Counted from the stretch's first letter, positions 1-8,335 are shown. The stretch: 53,657 nucleotides of DNA from Devosia sp. (GCA_030680995.1 JAUXUM010000080.1:1-53657), one strand, 5' to 3'. Numbers and translations: made by a program. Notes: generated by a model from the letters alone, not told the origin.

Positions 1-710
1 ACCTCGTTGCGGGTGGTCGAGTTGAGCGGCGCTTCGGCGAAATTGGTGCCCTGATAGAGCGCCATCACCCGGTCGCAGCAATAGAAGATGTCGTCCATGC
101 GGTGCGAGATGATGATCACCGCGACGCCGTGCTGCTTGAGCCCCTTGATGAGGTCCAGCACCTTGCCGACTTCCTTGATGGCGAGCGCCGCGGTTGGTTC
201 GTCCATGATCACCAGCTTGGCATCGAATGCCGTCGACCGCGCGATCGCCACGGCCTGGCGCTGCCCGCCGCTCAGATCCTCGGTGTTCTGGTCCACCGAC
301 TTGACATGGATATGCAGCCGGTCGAGATGATCCGCCGCCATTTTCCGGGCCTTTGGATGATCGACGATGACGAGGGGACCGAATTTCGTGCCCGGTTCGC
401 GGCCCAGATAGATATTCTCGTAGATCGGCATGTTCCCGGCCAGGGCAAAATCCTGATAGACCATCTCGATGCCCAGCCCGCGGGCATCCTTGGGGCTGGA
501 GAACTTGACCGGACGGCCGTCGAAAATCAGATCCCCTTCGCTGGGGACGAACAACCCGGAAAGGATCTTCATCAAGGTGGACTTGCCGGCGCCGTTGTCG
601 CCGACCACCCCCAGAACCTCGCCGTGCTCCACATGGAAGTTGACGTCCTGGAGTGCCGTGATCGCACCGAAATATTTCGAGATGCCCTTGGCTTCGAGCA
701 GTGGCGCCAT
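1..710 (-). CDS. Sugar ABC transporter ATP-binding protein (partial, C-terminus off the left edge)
   Basis: Not in the ORF track because its stop lies outside the window. Reading the minus strand from ATG at 708-710 gives about 236 residues of an ABC ATPase: Walker A GDNGAGKST, Q-loop, signature LSGGQRQAVAIARS, Walker B VIMDEPTAAL and the switch histidine in IISHRMDD. It is a single-domain, FrcA/RbsA-like carbohydrate importer ATPase that would energise a periplasmic-protein-dependent permease at the inner membrane. Beside the regulator and iol genes, the likely substrate is inositol (inference); the permease and binding-protein genes would lie off the left edge. A GGAGGAA ribosome site precedes the start. 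It is divergent from the RpiR regulator and shares its promoter region. The only oddity is the truncation by the window end. Confidence 0.9.
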   Translation of the reverse strand, partial: MAPLLEAKGISKYFGAITALQDVNFHVEHGEVLGVVGDNGAGKSTLMKILSGLFVPSEGDLIFDGRPVKFSSPKDARGLGIEMVYQDFALAGNMPIYENIYLGREPGTKFGPLVIVDHPKARKMAADHLDRLHIHVKSVDQNTEDLSGGQRQAVAIARSTAFDAKLVIMDEPTAALAIKEVGKVLDLIKGLKQHGVAVIIISHRMDDIFYCCDRVMALYQGTNFAEAPLNSTTRNE

Positions 711-878
711 CGACGCTGTTCCTCCTGCATCTTCACTCTCGTTTTCGTGGAACGAATGATGCTATTATCTGATCGATAGAATGTTTATTCCATTCGTGTT
801 ACAAGCGTCAAGCGCTAAGAAGCTGCGTTCAGAATGCATTCATCCAAAGGGCGGAATTGTGGCCAACCTTGATCTGCG
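711..878. promoter_or_regulatory. Divergent promoter region between ABC ATPase and rpiR/iolR, with operator-like palindromes
   Basis: This 168-base gap between divergent genes is AT-richer than its surroundings. It contains AGAATGTTTATTCC (778-791), one base off the GGAA-N6-TTCC motif that I recall for the rhizobial RpiR-type IolR repressor, and the perfect palindrome GAATGCATTC (832-841). These are candidate autoregulatory operators. Exact -10 and -35 elements cannot be assigned with confidence. Confidence 0.45.
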
Positions 879-1739
879 ATGTCGCTGATGGGCGGGAATG
901 GGACCGCGCCCAGCCAAGACAGCGCGCCGCGCGATTTCGCCGCCCTGCGGGCGCTGATCGTGGCGCGGGCACAGAGGCTGCCGCGGCGGCTGACGCAGGT
1001 CGCCTCCTACGCGCTCGACAATCCCGACGAGATCGCCTTCGGCACCGCCGCCAGCGTCGCCCAGCGCGCCGGGGTGCAACCATCGACGCTGGTCCGCTTT
1101 TCCCAGGCCCTGGGCTACCAGGGCTTCTCCGACCTGCAGGACGTGTTCCGCTCGCGGCTGCGCGAGCGGGTACCCAGCTATGACGAGCGGCTGGCGCAAT
1201 TGCGCGAACACGGCCTCAACGCCAGCAAGGCCCGCGCCTTGCTCGACGGCTTCGCCGAGGCGGCCTCGCGCTCGGTCGCCGGTTTCCAGGCCAAGGCCGA
1301 TCCGGCCGCCATCGAACAGGCGGTCGAGATCCTCGCCGGCGCCAAGACCATTTACCTCGTCGGGCTGCGCCGCTCCTTCCCGATCACCTCCTATATGGCC
1401 TACGCCATGGGCAAGCTGGGCATCCGCAACATCCTCGTCGACGGCATAGCCGGGCTCGGGGCCGAGCAGACCAGCTTCATTTCCGGGGCGGACGCCATGC
1501 TCGCCATCAGCTTCACCCCCTATGCCAGCGAAACGGTGACCCTCACCAACGCCGCCAGGGCGCGCGGCGCCAGGATCGTCTCGATCACCGATTCGGTGTT
1601 CTCGCCCATCGCTCCGGTGGCCGATGTGTGGCTGGAGATCGTCGAGGCCAATTTCGAGGGCTTCCGCTCAATGGCCGCCACCATGGCGCTGGCCATGACG
1701 CTGACGGTGGCGGTGGCGGGAAGGCGGGGAGAGAAGTAG
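879..1739 (+). CDS. iolR: MurR/RpiR-family transcriptional regulator, IolR-type
   Basis: The 286-residue protein has an N-terminal RpiR-type helix-turn-helix (about residues 22-98; AASVAQRAGVQPSTLVRFSQ is the HTH core) and a C-terminal SIS sugar-phosphate-binding domain (about 125-265; IYLVGLRRS and AISFTPYASET). RpiR proteins repress or activate sugar catabolic genes in response to phosphosugars. In rhizobia a regulator of this family (IolR) controls inositol genes. Here it sits between a sugar ABC ATPase and iolG/iolCDEB, and motifs of the IolR type occur in both divergent promoters, which supports the name. The ATG at 879 is used; ATG at 888 is an alternative. It is followed by a REP-like palindrome and then convergent SDR. 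The family call is secure, the symbol is contextual. Confidence 0.85.
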   Translation: MSLMGGNGTAPSQDSAPRDFAALRALIVARAQRLPRRLTQVASYALDNPDEIAFGTAASVAQRAGVQPSTLVRFSQALGYQGFSDLQDVFRSRLRERVPSYDERLAQLREHGLNASKARALLDGFAEAASRSVAGFQAKADPAAIEQAVEILAGAKTIYLVGLRRSFPITSYMAYAMGKLGIRNILVDGIAGLGAEQTSFISGADAMLAISFTPYASETVTLTNAARARGARIVSITDSVFSPIAPVADVWLEIVEANFEGFRSMAATMALAMTLTVAVAGRRGEK

Positions 1740-1783
1740 GTTTTCGCCCTGGTTGGGATGCCCTCGGAGCCTGCGGTTCTTGT

Positions 1784-1937
1784 CCCTCCCTCCCCCTGGT
1801 GGGGAGGGTGGATCGGCGAAGCCGAGACGGGTGGGGGTCGGCAGGCACGGAGCGTGGAGCAACCCCCACCTTGCTCGCTGACGGACTTAGCAAGCTAAGT
1901 CCTTGCTCGCTTCCCTCCCCACAAGGGGGAGGGAGGG
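1784..1937. repeat. REP-like composite inverted repeat (element A), possible bidirectional terminator
   Basis: Two 25-base terminal arms (1784-1808 and 1913-1937) are reverse complements at 24 of 25 positions. Nested inside are GTGGGGGT/ACCCCCAC and the perfect hairpin GGACTTAGC-AA-GCTAAGTCC. The element fills the gap between the convergent rpiR and SDR genes, where such elements often sit and can end transcription from both sides. Confidence 0.8.
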
Positions 1938-1961
1938 CCGACTGCAGCCTCAGTAGACATA

Positions 1962-2786
1962 TTACCCCTGCGGCGTGCGCGGCCCGATGGTCTCATTCGG
2001 CCCGATCACCACCTGGTCGAAATCGATGATCGACCCGGTCATCAGCCCCGATTCGTCGCTCGCCAGATAGGCGACGGCCCGCGCCACCTCGTCGGGCTTC
2101 ATCAGCCGCCCGAACGGGCGGGTCTTTTCCGCCTCCTCGAGCCAGTTGTCCGTGGCGCCGTGGAACCGTTTGAGCGTCACATGCTCGCCCGGCGTATCGA
2201 CCCAGCCGATATTGAGCCCGTTGACCTTGATGCGGTGGTTGGCGACGGAATGGGCGACGTTCCTGGTCAGCGTCGACAGCGCCCCCTTGCTGGCGCTGTA
2301 GGGCGTCAGGAAGCTGGTGCCGCCATGGGCGTTGACCGAGATGATGTTGACGATGGCGCCCTCGATCTTCTCCCGGTCCATCAGCTTGAGCGCCGCCTGC
2401 ATGAGGAGGAACGGCGCCCGGACATTGACCGCGAACATCCTGTCCCAGAGTTCGAGACTGGTGTCCCAGATACCGCCCCGGTCGGTCAGCCCCGCGACAT
2501 TGACCAGGATATCCACCCGGCCGAAGGCGGTGTCGGCGGCGGGCATGATGCGCGCCACTTGCTCCGGATCGGCCAGGTCGGCGGCGACGAAGACCGTGCG
2601 GATGCCTTGGGCCTCCACGGATTTGGCGACCGCCTCGCCCTTTTCCGCGTTGCGATCCGAGAGCACCAGCCCGGCGACCCCGCGCTCCGCGAAGAGCCGG
2701 GCGGTGGCCTCCCCGATCCCCTGCGCGGCGCCGGTGACGACTGCGACTTTGCCGGTGAGAAGGGAATGGGCGAAGGAATCGGGCAT
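1962..2786 (-). CDS. SDR-family NAD(P)-dependent oxidoreductase
   Basis: The 274-residue classical short-chain dehydrogenase has the cofactor motif TGAAQGIG (residues 18-25), an NVAG variant of NNAG (96-99), the structural Asn121 and the catalytic triad Ser150, Tyr163, Lys167 (YSASK). It would oxidise or reduce a hydroxyl group on a small substrate. Location downstream of iolG on the same strand suggests a polyol or inositol-isomer substrate (inference). I start at ATG 2786 because it begins just before the Rossmann fold; the track start at 2816 is a TTG with an upstream GGAG and remains possible. The 228-base gap to iolG contains REP-like element B, so co-transcription with iolG is possible but unproven. 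Confidence 0.85.
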   Translation of the reverse strand: MPDSFAHSLLTGKVAVVTGAAQGIGEATARLFAERGVAGLVLSDRNAEKGEAVAKSVEAQGIRTVFVAADLADPEQVARIMPAADTAFGRVDILVNVAGLTDRGGIWDTSLELWDRMFAVNVRAPFLLMQAALKLMDREKIEGAIVNIISVNAHGGTSFLTPYSASKGALSTLTRNVAHSVANHRIKVNGLNIGWVDTPGEHVTLKRFHGATDNWLEEAEKTRPFGRLMKPDEVARAVAYLASDESGLMTGSIIDFDQVVIGPNETIGPRTPQG

Positions 2787-2871
2787 GGGAGAACTCACGG
2801 AGTGGATTTGCCGCAAGCTACGGCAAAAACTGCTCCTTTACCAAGCCCAACCGAGCGTTGACGCATGCTGC

Positions 2872-2998
2872 CCCACCCCTCACCCGGTCCTGCGGACCAC
2901 CCTCTCCCCCGAGGGGAGAGGAATCCCGACCGCCGGCCACCTTTCCCCTTGGGGGAGAGGTCGACGCGCGGCGTCGGGTGAGAGGTGAGGGGTGAGCC
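2872..2998. repeat. REP-like inverted repeat (element B)
   Basis: Outer arms CCCCTCACCCG and CGGGTGAGAGGTGAGGGG enclose two CCTCTCCCC...GGGGAGAGG-type hairpins that are near reverse complements of each other. It belongs to the same family as the hairpins at 8236 and 10281 and lies between iolG and the SDR gene. Confidence 0.75.
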
Positions 2999-3014
2999 CC
3001 GCGCACCAGCAGGA

Positions 3015-4004
3015 CTACTTGATCGCTACCGCTTGCCCCGTCTTCCGCGATTCGGTCGCAGCCTCGGCGAGCTTTTGCGCCTGGAGCCCGTCATGACCGT
3101 TGGCGCGGAGCTCGCCGCCCTGCTCGATCGTGTCGAGAAACGCCGCGATTTCAGCGGCATAGGCGGTGGCATAGCGATCGATGAAGAAGTTCTGGATGAC
3201 GTCGGCGGTGAAGCCGCCCGCATCGGCCCGCTCCAGCGTCGTCATGTGCACATTGCCGGCCCGCAGCATGCCCTTTGACCCGTGCACCTCGATACGCTGG
3301 TCGTAGCCATAGGTGGCGCGGCGCGAATTGGTGATGACCACGATCCTGCCCGAAGCCGTCTGCATTTGTACCGAGGCGGTGTCGACGTCCCCGGTCGCCT
3401 CGATCGCCGGATCGGTCAGAACGCTGCCCAGCGCGTGCACGACCACCAGCTCTTCGCCGAGCAAAAAGCGGGCCATATCAAAGTCGTGGATCATCATGTC
3501 GCGGTAGAGCCCGCCCGAGCGCTCGATATAGGAGACCGGCGGCGGCGCCGGATCGCGGCTGATGATGGTGATCAGCTCGATGTCGCCGATGGCGCCGGCC
3601 CGCAGCCGCTTCTCGAGGCTGGCGAAATTCGGGTCGTAGCGCCGGTTGAAGCCGATCATCAGCGGCACGCCGGCCTTCTCGACCACCGGCAGGCACTGCT
3701 CGATCCGCTCCACCGAGAGCGAAACCGGCTTCTCGCAGAGGATCGCCTTGCCCGCTTGTGCAGCTTTTTCAATAAGATCGGCATGGGTATCGGTGGGCGT
3801 GGCGATCAGCACCGCGTCGACATCCCTGGCGGCGATGATCTCCTCGACCGAGGCGACTCTGGCGCCGACCGCGGCGGCCAGCGCGCGGGCCGCTTCCGGC
3901 ATCGCGTCGGCCACATAGGCGACGCTGGCGCGGCCCGATCGGGCGATCGTATTTGCGTGCACCTTGCCGATCCGCCCCGCCCCGAGCACCCCGAACCGCA
4001 CCAT
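3015..4004 (-). CDS. iolG: Inositol 2-dehydrogenase (Gfo/Idh/MocA family)
   Basis: The 329-residue protein oxidises myo-inositol to scyllo-inosose with NAD+, the first step of inositol breakdown. It has an N-terminal Rossmann fold with GAGRIGKVH (residues 8-16), the EKP motif (91-93, Lys92) and RDMMIHDFDM, giving Asp169 and His173. This Lys/Asp/His set has the spacing of the catalytic residues known for Bacillus IolG. Length is normal for the family. It is transcribed divergently from iolC across a 170-base promoter region carrying two IolR-type operators. A mixed Gfo/Idh/MocA paralogue with another polyol substrate cannot be excluded from sequence alone, but the neighbourhood is decisive. 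In rhizobia the gene is also called idhA. Confidence 0.93.
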   Translation of the reverse strand: MVRFGVLGAGRIGKVHANTIARSGRASVAYVADAMPEAARALAAAVGARVASVEEIIAARDVDAVLIATPTDTHADLIEKAAQAGKAILCEKPVSLSVERIEQCLPVVEKAGVPLMIGFNRRYDPNFASLEKRLRAGAIGDIELITIISRDPAPPPVSYIERSGGLYRDMMIHDFDMARFLLGEELVVVHALGSVLTDPAIEATGDVDTASVQMQTASGRIVVITNSRRATYGYDQRIEVHGSKGMLRAGNVHMTTLERADAGGFTADVIQNFFIDRYATAYAAEIAAFLDTIEQGGELRANGHDGLQAQKLAEAATESRKTGQAVAIK

Positions 4005-4036
4005 GTCTGCCCCTCTTTCGCCATGCCGATGAACGA

Positions 4037-4065
4037 ATAATGAACAGCCGCAGCCATTCGTTCAA
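4037..4065 (-). promoter_or_regulatory. Predicted sigma70-type promoter of iolG
   Basis: On the minus strand TTGAAC (4060-4065) and CATTAT (4037-4042) are separated by exactly 17 bases and lead into iolG. The IolR-like operator at 4068-4081 lies just upstream of the -35. This is a pattern-based prediction. Confidence 0.5.
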
Positions 4066-4067
4066 AT

Positions 4068-4081
4068 GGAACGTTCATTCC
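4068..4081. promoter_or_regulatory. IolR-type operator, perfect GGAA-N6-TTCC
   Basis: GGAACGTTCATTCC matches the GGAA-N6-TTCC recognition motif that I recall for the Sinorhizobium RpiR-type IolR. It sits in the divergent iolG/iolC promoter region, next to the predicted iolG -35. Confidence 0.65.
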
Positions 4082-4097
4082 GCCAATCATGCGTTTC

Positions 4098-4131
4098 GGA
4101 ATTGACGTTTCATTCGCGCGAGGGATACAAC
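4098..4131 (+). promoter_or_regulatory. Predicted iolC promoter with the -35 inside a second IolR-type site
   Basis: GGAATTGACGTTTC (4098-4111) is a GGAA-N6-TTCC site with one mismatch. Its central six bases are TTGACG, a good -35 hexamer, followed after 18 bases by TACAAC (4126-4131). A repressor bound here would cover the -35 directly. iolC starts 43 bases downstream of the -10. Confidence 0.5.
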
Positions 4132-4174
4132 GGCGCAAGACAAGTGTCCAGAGACGAATGAGGGAGACCGGACG

Positions 4175-6070
4175 ATGGTGGAGCCCAAGGGCGCGCAGCT
4201 CGATGTGATCACCATCGGGCGCGCCTCGGTCGATCTCTACGGCCAGCAGATCGGCAGCAGGCTGGAGGACATCGGCAGCTTCGCCAAATCGGTGGGCGGC
4301 TGCCCCTGCAACATCTCGGTGGGCACGGCGCGGCTGGGGCTTAGATCGGCGCTCGTCACCCGCGTCGGCAACGAGCAGATGGGCCGCTTCATCCGCGAGC
4401 AGCTCGACCGCGAGGGCGTCGAGACGCGCGGCATCGCCACCGACCCCGACAGGTTGACGGCACTGGTATTGCTGGCGGTCGAGGACGAGGGCGTTTCGCC
4501 CATGATCTTCTACCGCACCGACTGCGCCGACATGGCGTTGTCGGAAGACGATATCGACGAGGACTTTGTCGCCAGCGCGTCCTCGATCGTCGTCACCGGC
4601 ACCCATTTCTCCCGCGCCAATAGCGACGCCGCCCAGCGCAAGGCCATCCGCGTCGCCAAGGCCAACGGCCGCAAGGTGGTGTTCGACATCGACTACCGCC
4701 CCAACCTCTGGGGGCTGGCCGGCCACGCCGCCGGCTTCGAGCGCTATGTGAAATCCGACCGCGTCTCCGGGCAACTCGGAAGCGTGCTGCCCGATTGCGA
4801 TTTGATCGTCGGTACCGAGGAAGAGATCATGATCGCCTCGGGCGCCGACAACGTGCTGGCGGCGCTCAAGGCCATCCGCGCGGCAACCCCCGCGACCATT
4901 GTGCTCAAGCGCGGCGCCATGGGCTGCATCGTCTATGACGGTCCGATCCCGGACAACCTCGAAGCCGGTATCGTCGGCAAGGGTTTTCCCATCGAGGTCT
5001 ACAATGTGCTGGGCGCCGGCGACGCCTTCATGTCCGGCTTTCTGCGCGGCTGGCTCAAGGGCGAGCCGCTTGCGACCTGCGCCACCTGGGCCAATGCCTG
5101 CGGCGCCTTCGCGGTGAGCCGGCTGCTCTGCGCGCCGGAATATCCCACCTGGACCGAACTCAGCTATTTCCTCGAGCACGGCAGCAAGCACAAGACGCTG
5201 CGCAAGGACGAGGCGCTCAACCACATCCATTGGGCGACCACGCGGCGTGGCGACTGGCCCAAGCTGATGGCGCTCGCCATCGATCACCGCAAGCAGCTCG
5301 AGGACGTGGCGGGCGGAGCGCTCGACCGCATCGCCGATTTCAAGGTGCTGGCGGTCAGGGCCGCCGCGCGGGTCGCCGCCGGCCGTGCCGGTTTCGGCAT
5401 GCTGATCGACGACAAATACGGCCGCAAGGCGCTGTTCGCCGCGGCCAAAGAGGGTTTTTGGATCGGCAAGCCGATCGAGCTTCCCGGGTCGAGGCCGCTG
5501 CGGTTCGAGTTTTCGCAGGATCTGGGGAGCCGGTTGATCGAATGGCCGGTCGACCATTGCGCCAAGGTGCTGTGCTTTTATCATCCGGACGACCCCAAGG
5601 AGCTCAAGCACGAGCAGACCGAAAAGCTGCGCTCGGCCTACGAGGCGGCGCGCAAGGTGGGCCGCGAGATCCTGATCGAGATCGTCGCTTCCAAGAACGG
5701 GCCGGTGGACGACCGTACGGCGGCGCGGGCGCTGGGCGAGCTTTACGATGCCGGCCTGAAGCCGGACTGGTGGAAGCTCGAGCCACAGCCCACGACGAAG
5801 GCCTGGGCCGGAATCGACAATGTGATCACCTCGCGCGATCCGCTCTGCCGGGGCGTGGTGATGCTGGGGCTCGACGCCCCGATGGAGGCGCTGGCCGCGG
5901 GCTTTGCGACGGCAAAGGCCTCGCGCACGGTGCGCGGCTTCGCCGTCGGCCGCACCATCTTTGCGGATGCCGCCAAGGCGTGGTTTGCCGGGACGATGAG
6001 CGGCGAGGCGGCGGTCGCCGACATGGCCGACCGCTTCCAGGCGCTGGTGGACGTATGGGAGGGGAGTTGA
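4175..6070 (+). CDS. iolC: 5-dehydro-2-deoxygluconokinase fused to a DUF2090 aldolase-like domain
   Basis: This 631-residue fusion has an N-terminal PfkB-type sugar kinase (about residues 8-325), with the glycine-rich GGCPCNIS segment (41-48) and the catalytic NVLGAGDAF motif (Asp283). The kinase phosphorylates 5-dehydro-2-deoxygluconate in inositol catabolism. Residues about 355-631 form a DUF2090 domain (LAIDHRKQLE, LCFYHPDD, PDWWKLEPQP). DUF2090 resembles class I aldolase barrels, and such fusions are often annotated as a kinase plus 5-dehydro-2-deoxyphosphogluconate aldolase. That would supply the IolJ step, for which the window has no separate gene. ATG 4175 is preceded by GAGGGAGACC. 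The stand-alone Bacillus kinase is about 325 residues, so the doubled length is genuine fusion. Confidence 0.95.
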   Translation: MVEPKGAQLDVITIGRASVDLYGQQIGSRLEDIGSFAKSVGGCPCNISVGTARLGLRSALVTRVGNEQMGRFIREQLDREGVETRGIATDPDRLTALVLLAVEDEGVSPMIFYRTDCADMALSEDDIDEDFVASASSIVVTGTHFSRANSDAAQRKAIRVAKANGRKVVFDIDYRPNLWGLAGHAAGFERYVKSDRVSGQLGSVLPDCDLIVGTEEEIMIASGADNVLAALKAIRAATPATIVLKRGAMGCIVYDGPIPDNLEAGIVGKGFPIEVYNVLGAGDAFMSGFLRGWLKGEPLATCATWANACGAFAVSRLLCAPEYPTWTELSYFLEHGSKHKTLRKDEALNHIHWATTRRGDWPKLMALAIDHRKQLEDVAGGALDRIADFKVLAVRAAARVAAGRAGFGMLIDDKYGRKALFAAAKEGFWIGKPIELPGSRPLRFEFSQDLGSRLIEWPVDHCAKVLCFYHPDDPKELKHEQTEKLRSAYEAARKVGREILIEIVASKNGPVDDRTAARALGELYDAGLKPDWWKLEPQPTTKAWAGIDNVITSRDPLCRGVVMLGLDAPMEALAAGFATAKASRTVRGFAVGRTIFADAAKAWFAGTMSGEAAVADMADRFQALVDVWEGS

Positions 6071-6108
6071 TGGCTCTGCGCATGTTGGCTTCCCCGGATG
6101 TCCCGCCC

Positions 6109-6253
6109 CCCACCGGCCGTCATCCTCGCGCTTGTCGCGAGGACCCAGCCGCGCGACGTCTGTCGCGCGAAGGGAATTCTTTGGCGCCGCCGACGCGCCG
6201 CCGCTGGGTCCTCGGGTCTCGCCAAGGCTCGCCCGAGGATGACGGCCGGTGGG
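6109..6253. repeat. Long nested inverted repeat (element C) between iolC and iolD
   Basis: CCCACCGGCCGTCATCCTCG (6109-6128) is the exact reverse complement of 6234-6253. Inside, GAGGACCCAGC and GCTGGGTCCTC pair as well, so the transcript can fold into one hairpin of about 145 bases. It accounts for half of the 292-base iolC-iolD gap; the rest shows no gene. It could attenuate, stabilise or process the operon mRNA. Confidence 0.85.
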
Positions 6254-6362
6254 GTGCGGCTTCGTCTCGGCCGGACCTGCTTGCGCGATTTGGCTGCCAA
6301 ACCGCCCCCGCAAATCCAAGAACGGAGGTGGCCACAAGCGCCGCACGTGCGGGAGGAAACAA

Positions 6363-8210
6363 ATGACACACTCAACAATCCGCCTCACCATGGCGCAGGC
6401 GCTGGCGAAATTCCTGGCCAGGCAGATGACCGTGATCGACGGCGAAACGCTGCCGCTGTTCGGCGGGGTGTTCGCCATCTTCGGCCACGGCAATGTCGCC
6501 GGGTTCGGGGAAGCGCTCTACCAGGTGCGCGACGAGTTGCCCACCTATCGCGCCCATAACGAGCAGGGCATGGCCCATGCCGCCATCGCCTTCGCCAAGG
6601 CCAGCTTCCGCCGCCGCATGATGGCCGCGACTTCCTCGATCGGCCCCGGCGCCACCAATATGGTGACCGCGGCGGCGCTGGCGCATGTGAACCGCCTGCC
6701 GCTGCTGCTGCTGCCCGGCGACGTCTTCGCCAACCGCGGCCCCGATCCGGTCCTGCAGCAGGTCGAGGATTTCGGCGACGGCACGGTTTCGGCCAATGAC
6801 GCCTTCCGCCCGGTATCGCGCTATTTCGACCGCATCACCCGGCCCGAGCAGATCATCCCGGCGCTGCGCCGCGCCATGCAGGTTCTGACCGACCCGGCCG
6901 AATGCGGACCGGTGACGCTGGCGCTCTGCCAGGACGTGCAGGCCGAGGCTTTCGACTATCCCGAGAGCTTCTTCGAGAAGAAGATCTGGATTCCGCGGCG
7001 GCCGGCGCCCGATGTGGGCGAACTGCACGAGGCCCTGGCCGCGCTCAAGCAGAGCCGCAAGCCGGTAATCATCGCCGGCGGCGGCGTGCTCTATTCGGAG
7101 GCGGCCGAGACGCTTGGGGCTTTCGCGGAAAAGCACGGCATCCCGGTAATGGAGACCAATGCGGGCAAATCGAGCCTGCCGCACGACCACCCGCTTAACA
7201 TGGGCTCGGTCGGAGTCACCGGCTCCTCTGCCAGCAACCTTCTGGCCGAGCAGGCCGACCTGGTGCTGGCGGTGGGCAGCCGGCTGCAGGATTTCACCAC
7301 CGGGAGCTGGGCCCTGTTCAAGGCCAAGGATGTGAAGATCGTCGGGCTCAACACGCAAGCCTTCGACGCCGGCAAGCACCGGGCGCTGCCGCTCGTGGCC
7401 GACGCCAAGGTAGGCCTCGAGCACCTGGAGCAGCACCTGGGCGGCTGGAAGACCTCGGACGCCTGGGTGGCGGCGGCCAAGGCGGCCAAGGCCGACTGGC
7501 TCCGGGCGGCCAAGGCCGTGACCGACCCGACCAATGCCCCGTTGCCCTCGGACGCGCAGGTGATCGGCGCCGTGCATCGGGCCCGCGGCTCGGGTGCGAC
7601 TTTGGTCTGCGCCTCGGGCGGGCTGCCGGGGGAGTTGCACAAGCTCTGGCCGGCCGGCGCGCCGGGCAGCTACCACATGGAATACGGCTATTCGACCATG
7701 GGCTACGAGATCGCCGGCGGGCTGGGGGTGAAGCTCGCCAAGCCCGATGCGGATGTCGTCGTCATGCTCGGCGACGGCAGCTACATGATGATGAACTCGG
7801 AGATCGCCACCTCGGTGATGCTGGGCGCCAAGCTCACCATCGTCGTACTCGACAACCGCGGCTTCGGCTGCATCAACCGGCTGCAGATGGCGACGGGCGG
7901 GGCCAACTTCAACAATTTGCTGAAGGACGCCAAGCACGAGGTGCTGCCGCAGATCGATTTCGCGGCGCATGCCGCCGCGATGGGGGCGGTGGCGCGCAAG
8001 GCGGGCTCGATCGCCGAACTCGAATCGGCGTTGCACGATGCGGCAAACGACGACCGCACCTCGGTGATCGTCATCGACACCGACCCGCTGATCTCGACCG
8101 ATGCCGGCGGGCACTGGTGGGATGTGGCGGTGCCCGAGGTTTCGGCGCGGCCGCAGGTGAACGCGGCGCGCAAGCAGTACGAGGAAGCGCTGAAGGGGCG
8201 GCGGCTTTAG
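6363..8210 (+). CDS. iolD: 3D-(3,5/4)-trihydroxycyclohexane-1,2-dione acylhydrolase
   Basis: IolD is a thiamine-diphosphate enzyme that hydrolytically opens the diketo-inositol ring to 5-deoxy-glucuronate. The 615-residue protein has the three ThDP-enzyme domains: an N-terminal PYR domain with the activating Glu67 in AHNEQGMAHAA, a central domain, and a C-terminal PP domain with the GDGS motif (residue 470) leading to VVLDNRGFG, the diphosphate- and Mg-binding segment. The track start at 6249 lies within intergenic sequence; ATG 6363 has an excellent GGGAGGAAAC ribosome site and gives the usual IolD length. It is third in the pathway order and lies downstream of iolC after a long hairpin. Confidence 0.95.
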   Translation: MTHSTIRLTMAQALAKFLARQMTVIDGETLPLFGGVFAIFGHGNVAGFGEALYQVRDELPTYRAHNEQGMAHAAIAFAKASFRRRMMAATSSIGPGATNMVTAAALAHVNRLPLLLLPGDVFANRGPDPVLQQVEDFGDGTVSANDAFRPVSRYFDRITRPEQIIPALRRAMQVLTDPAECGPVTLALCQDVQAEAFDYPESFFEKKIWIPRRPAPDVGELHEALAALKQSRKPVIIAGGGVLYSEAAETLGAFAEKHGIPVMETNAGKSSLPHDHPLNMGSVGVTGSSASNLLAEQADLVLAVGSRLQDFTTGSWALFKAKDVKIVGLNTQAFDAGKHRALPLVADAKVGLEHLEQHLGGWKTSDAWVAAAKAAKADWLRAAKAVTDPTNAPLPSDAQVIGAVHRARGSGATLVCASGGLPGELHKLWPAGAPGSYHMEYGYSTMGYEIAGGLGVKLAKPDADVVVMLGDGSYMMMNSEIATSVMLGAKLTIVVLDNRGFGCINRLQMATGGANFNNLLKDAKHEVLPQIDFAAHAAAMGAVARKAGSIAELESALHDAANDDRTSVIVIDTDPLISTDAGGHWWDVAVPEVSARPQVNAARKQYEEALKGRRL

Positions 8211-8215
8211 CTCCC

Positions 8216-8300
8216 TCATCCGGCGCTTCGCGCCACCTTCTCCCGCAAGGGGAGAAGGGGACCCGGAGTATGCCTCACCCTCCCGGCGGGGGAGGGCTAG
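8216..8300. repeat. REP-like palindromes (element D) between iolD and iolE
   Basis: The perfect hairpin CCTTCTCC-...-GGAGAAGG (8236-8258) is preceded by GGCGCTTCGCGCC and followed by CCCTCCCGGCGGGGGAGGG. The motif is shared with elements B and E. It occupies most of the 125-base iolD-iolE gap. Confidence 0.8.
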
Positions 8301-8335
8301 AAGGAAGCGCCCGAGGGCGAAGAGAAGGAACAACA

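Noticed and set aside
3806-6493. 895-residue minus-strand ORF across the iolG/iolC region
   Set aside because: It is the reverse complement of iolC and crosses the divergent promoter; no family features.
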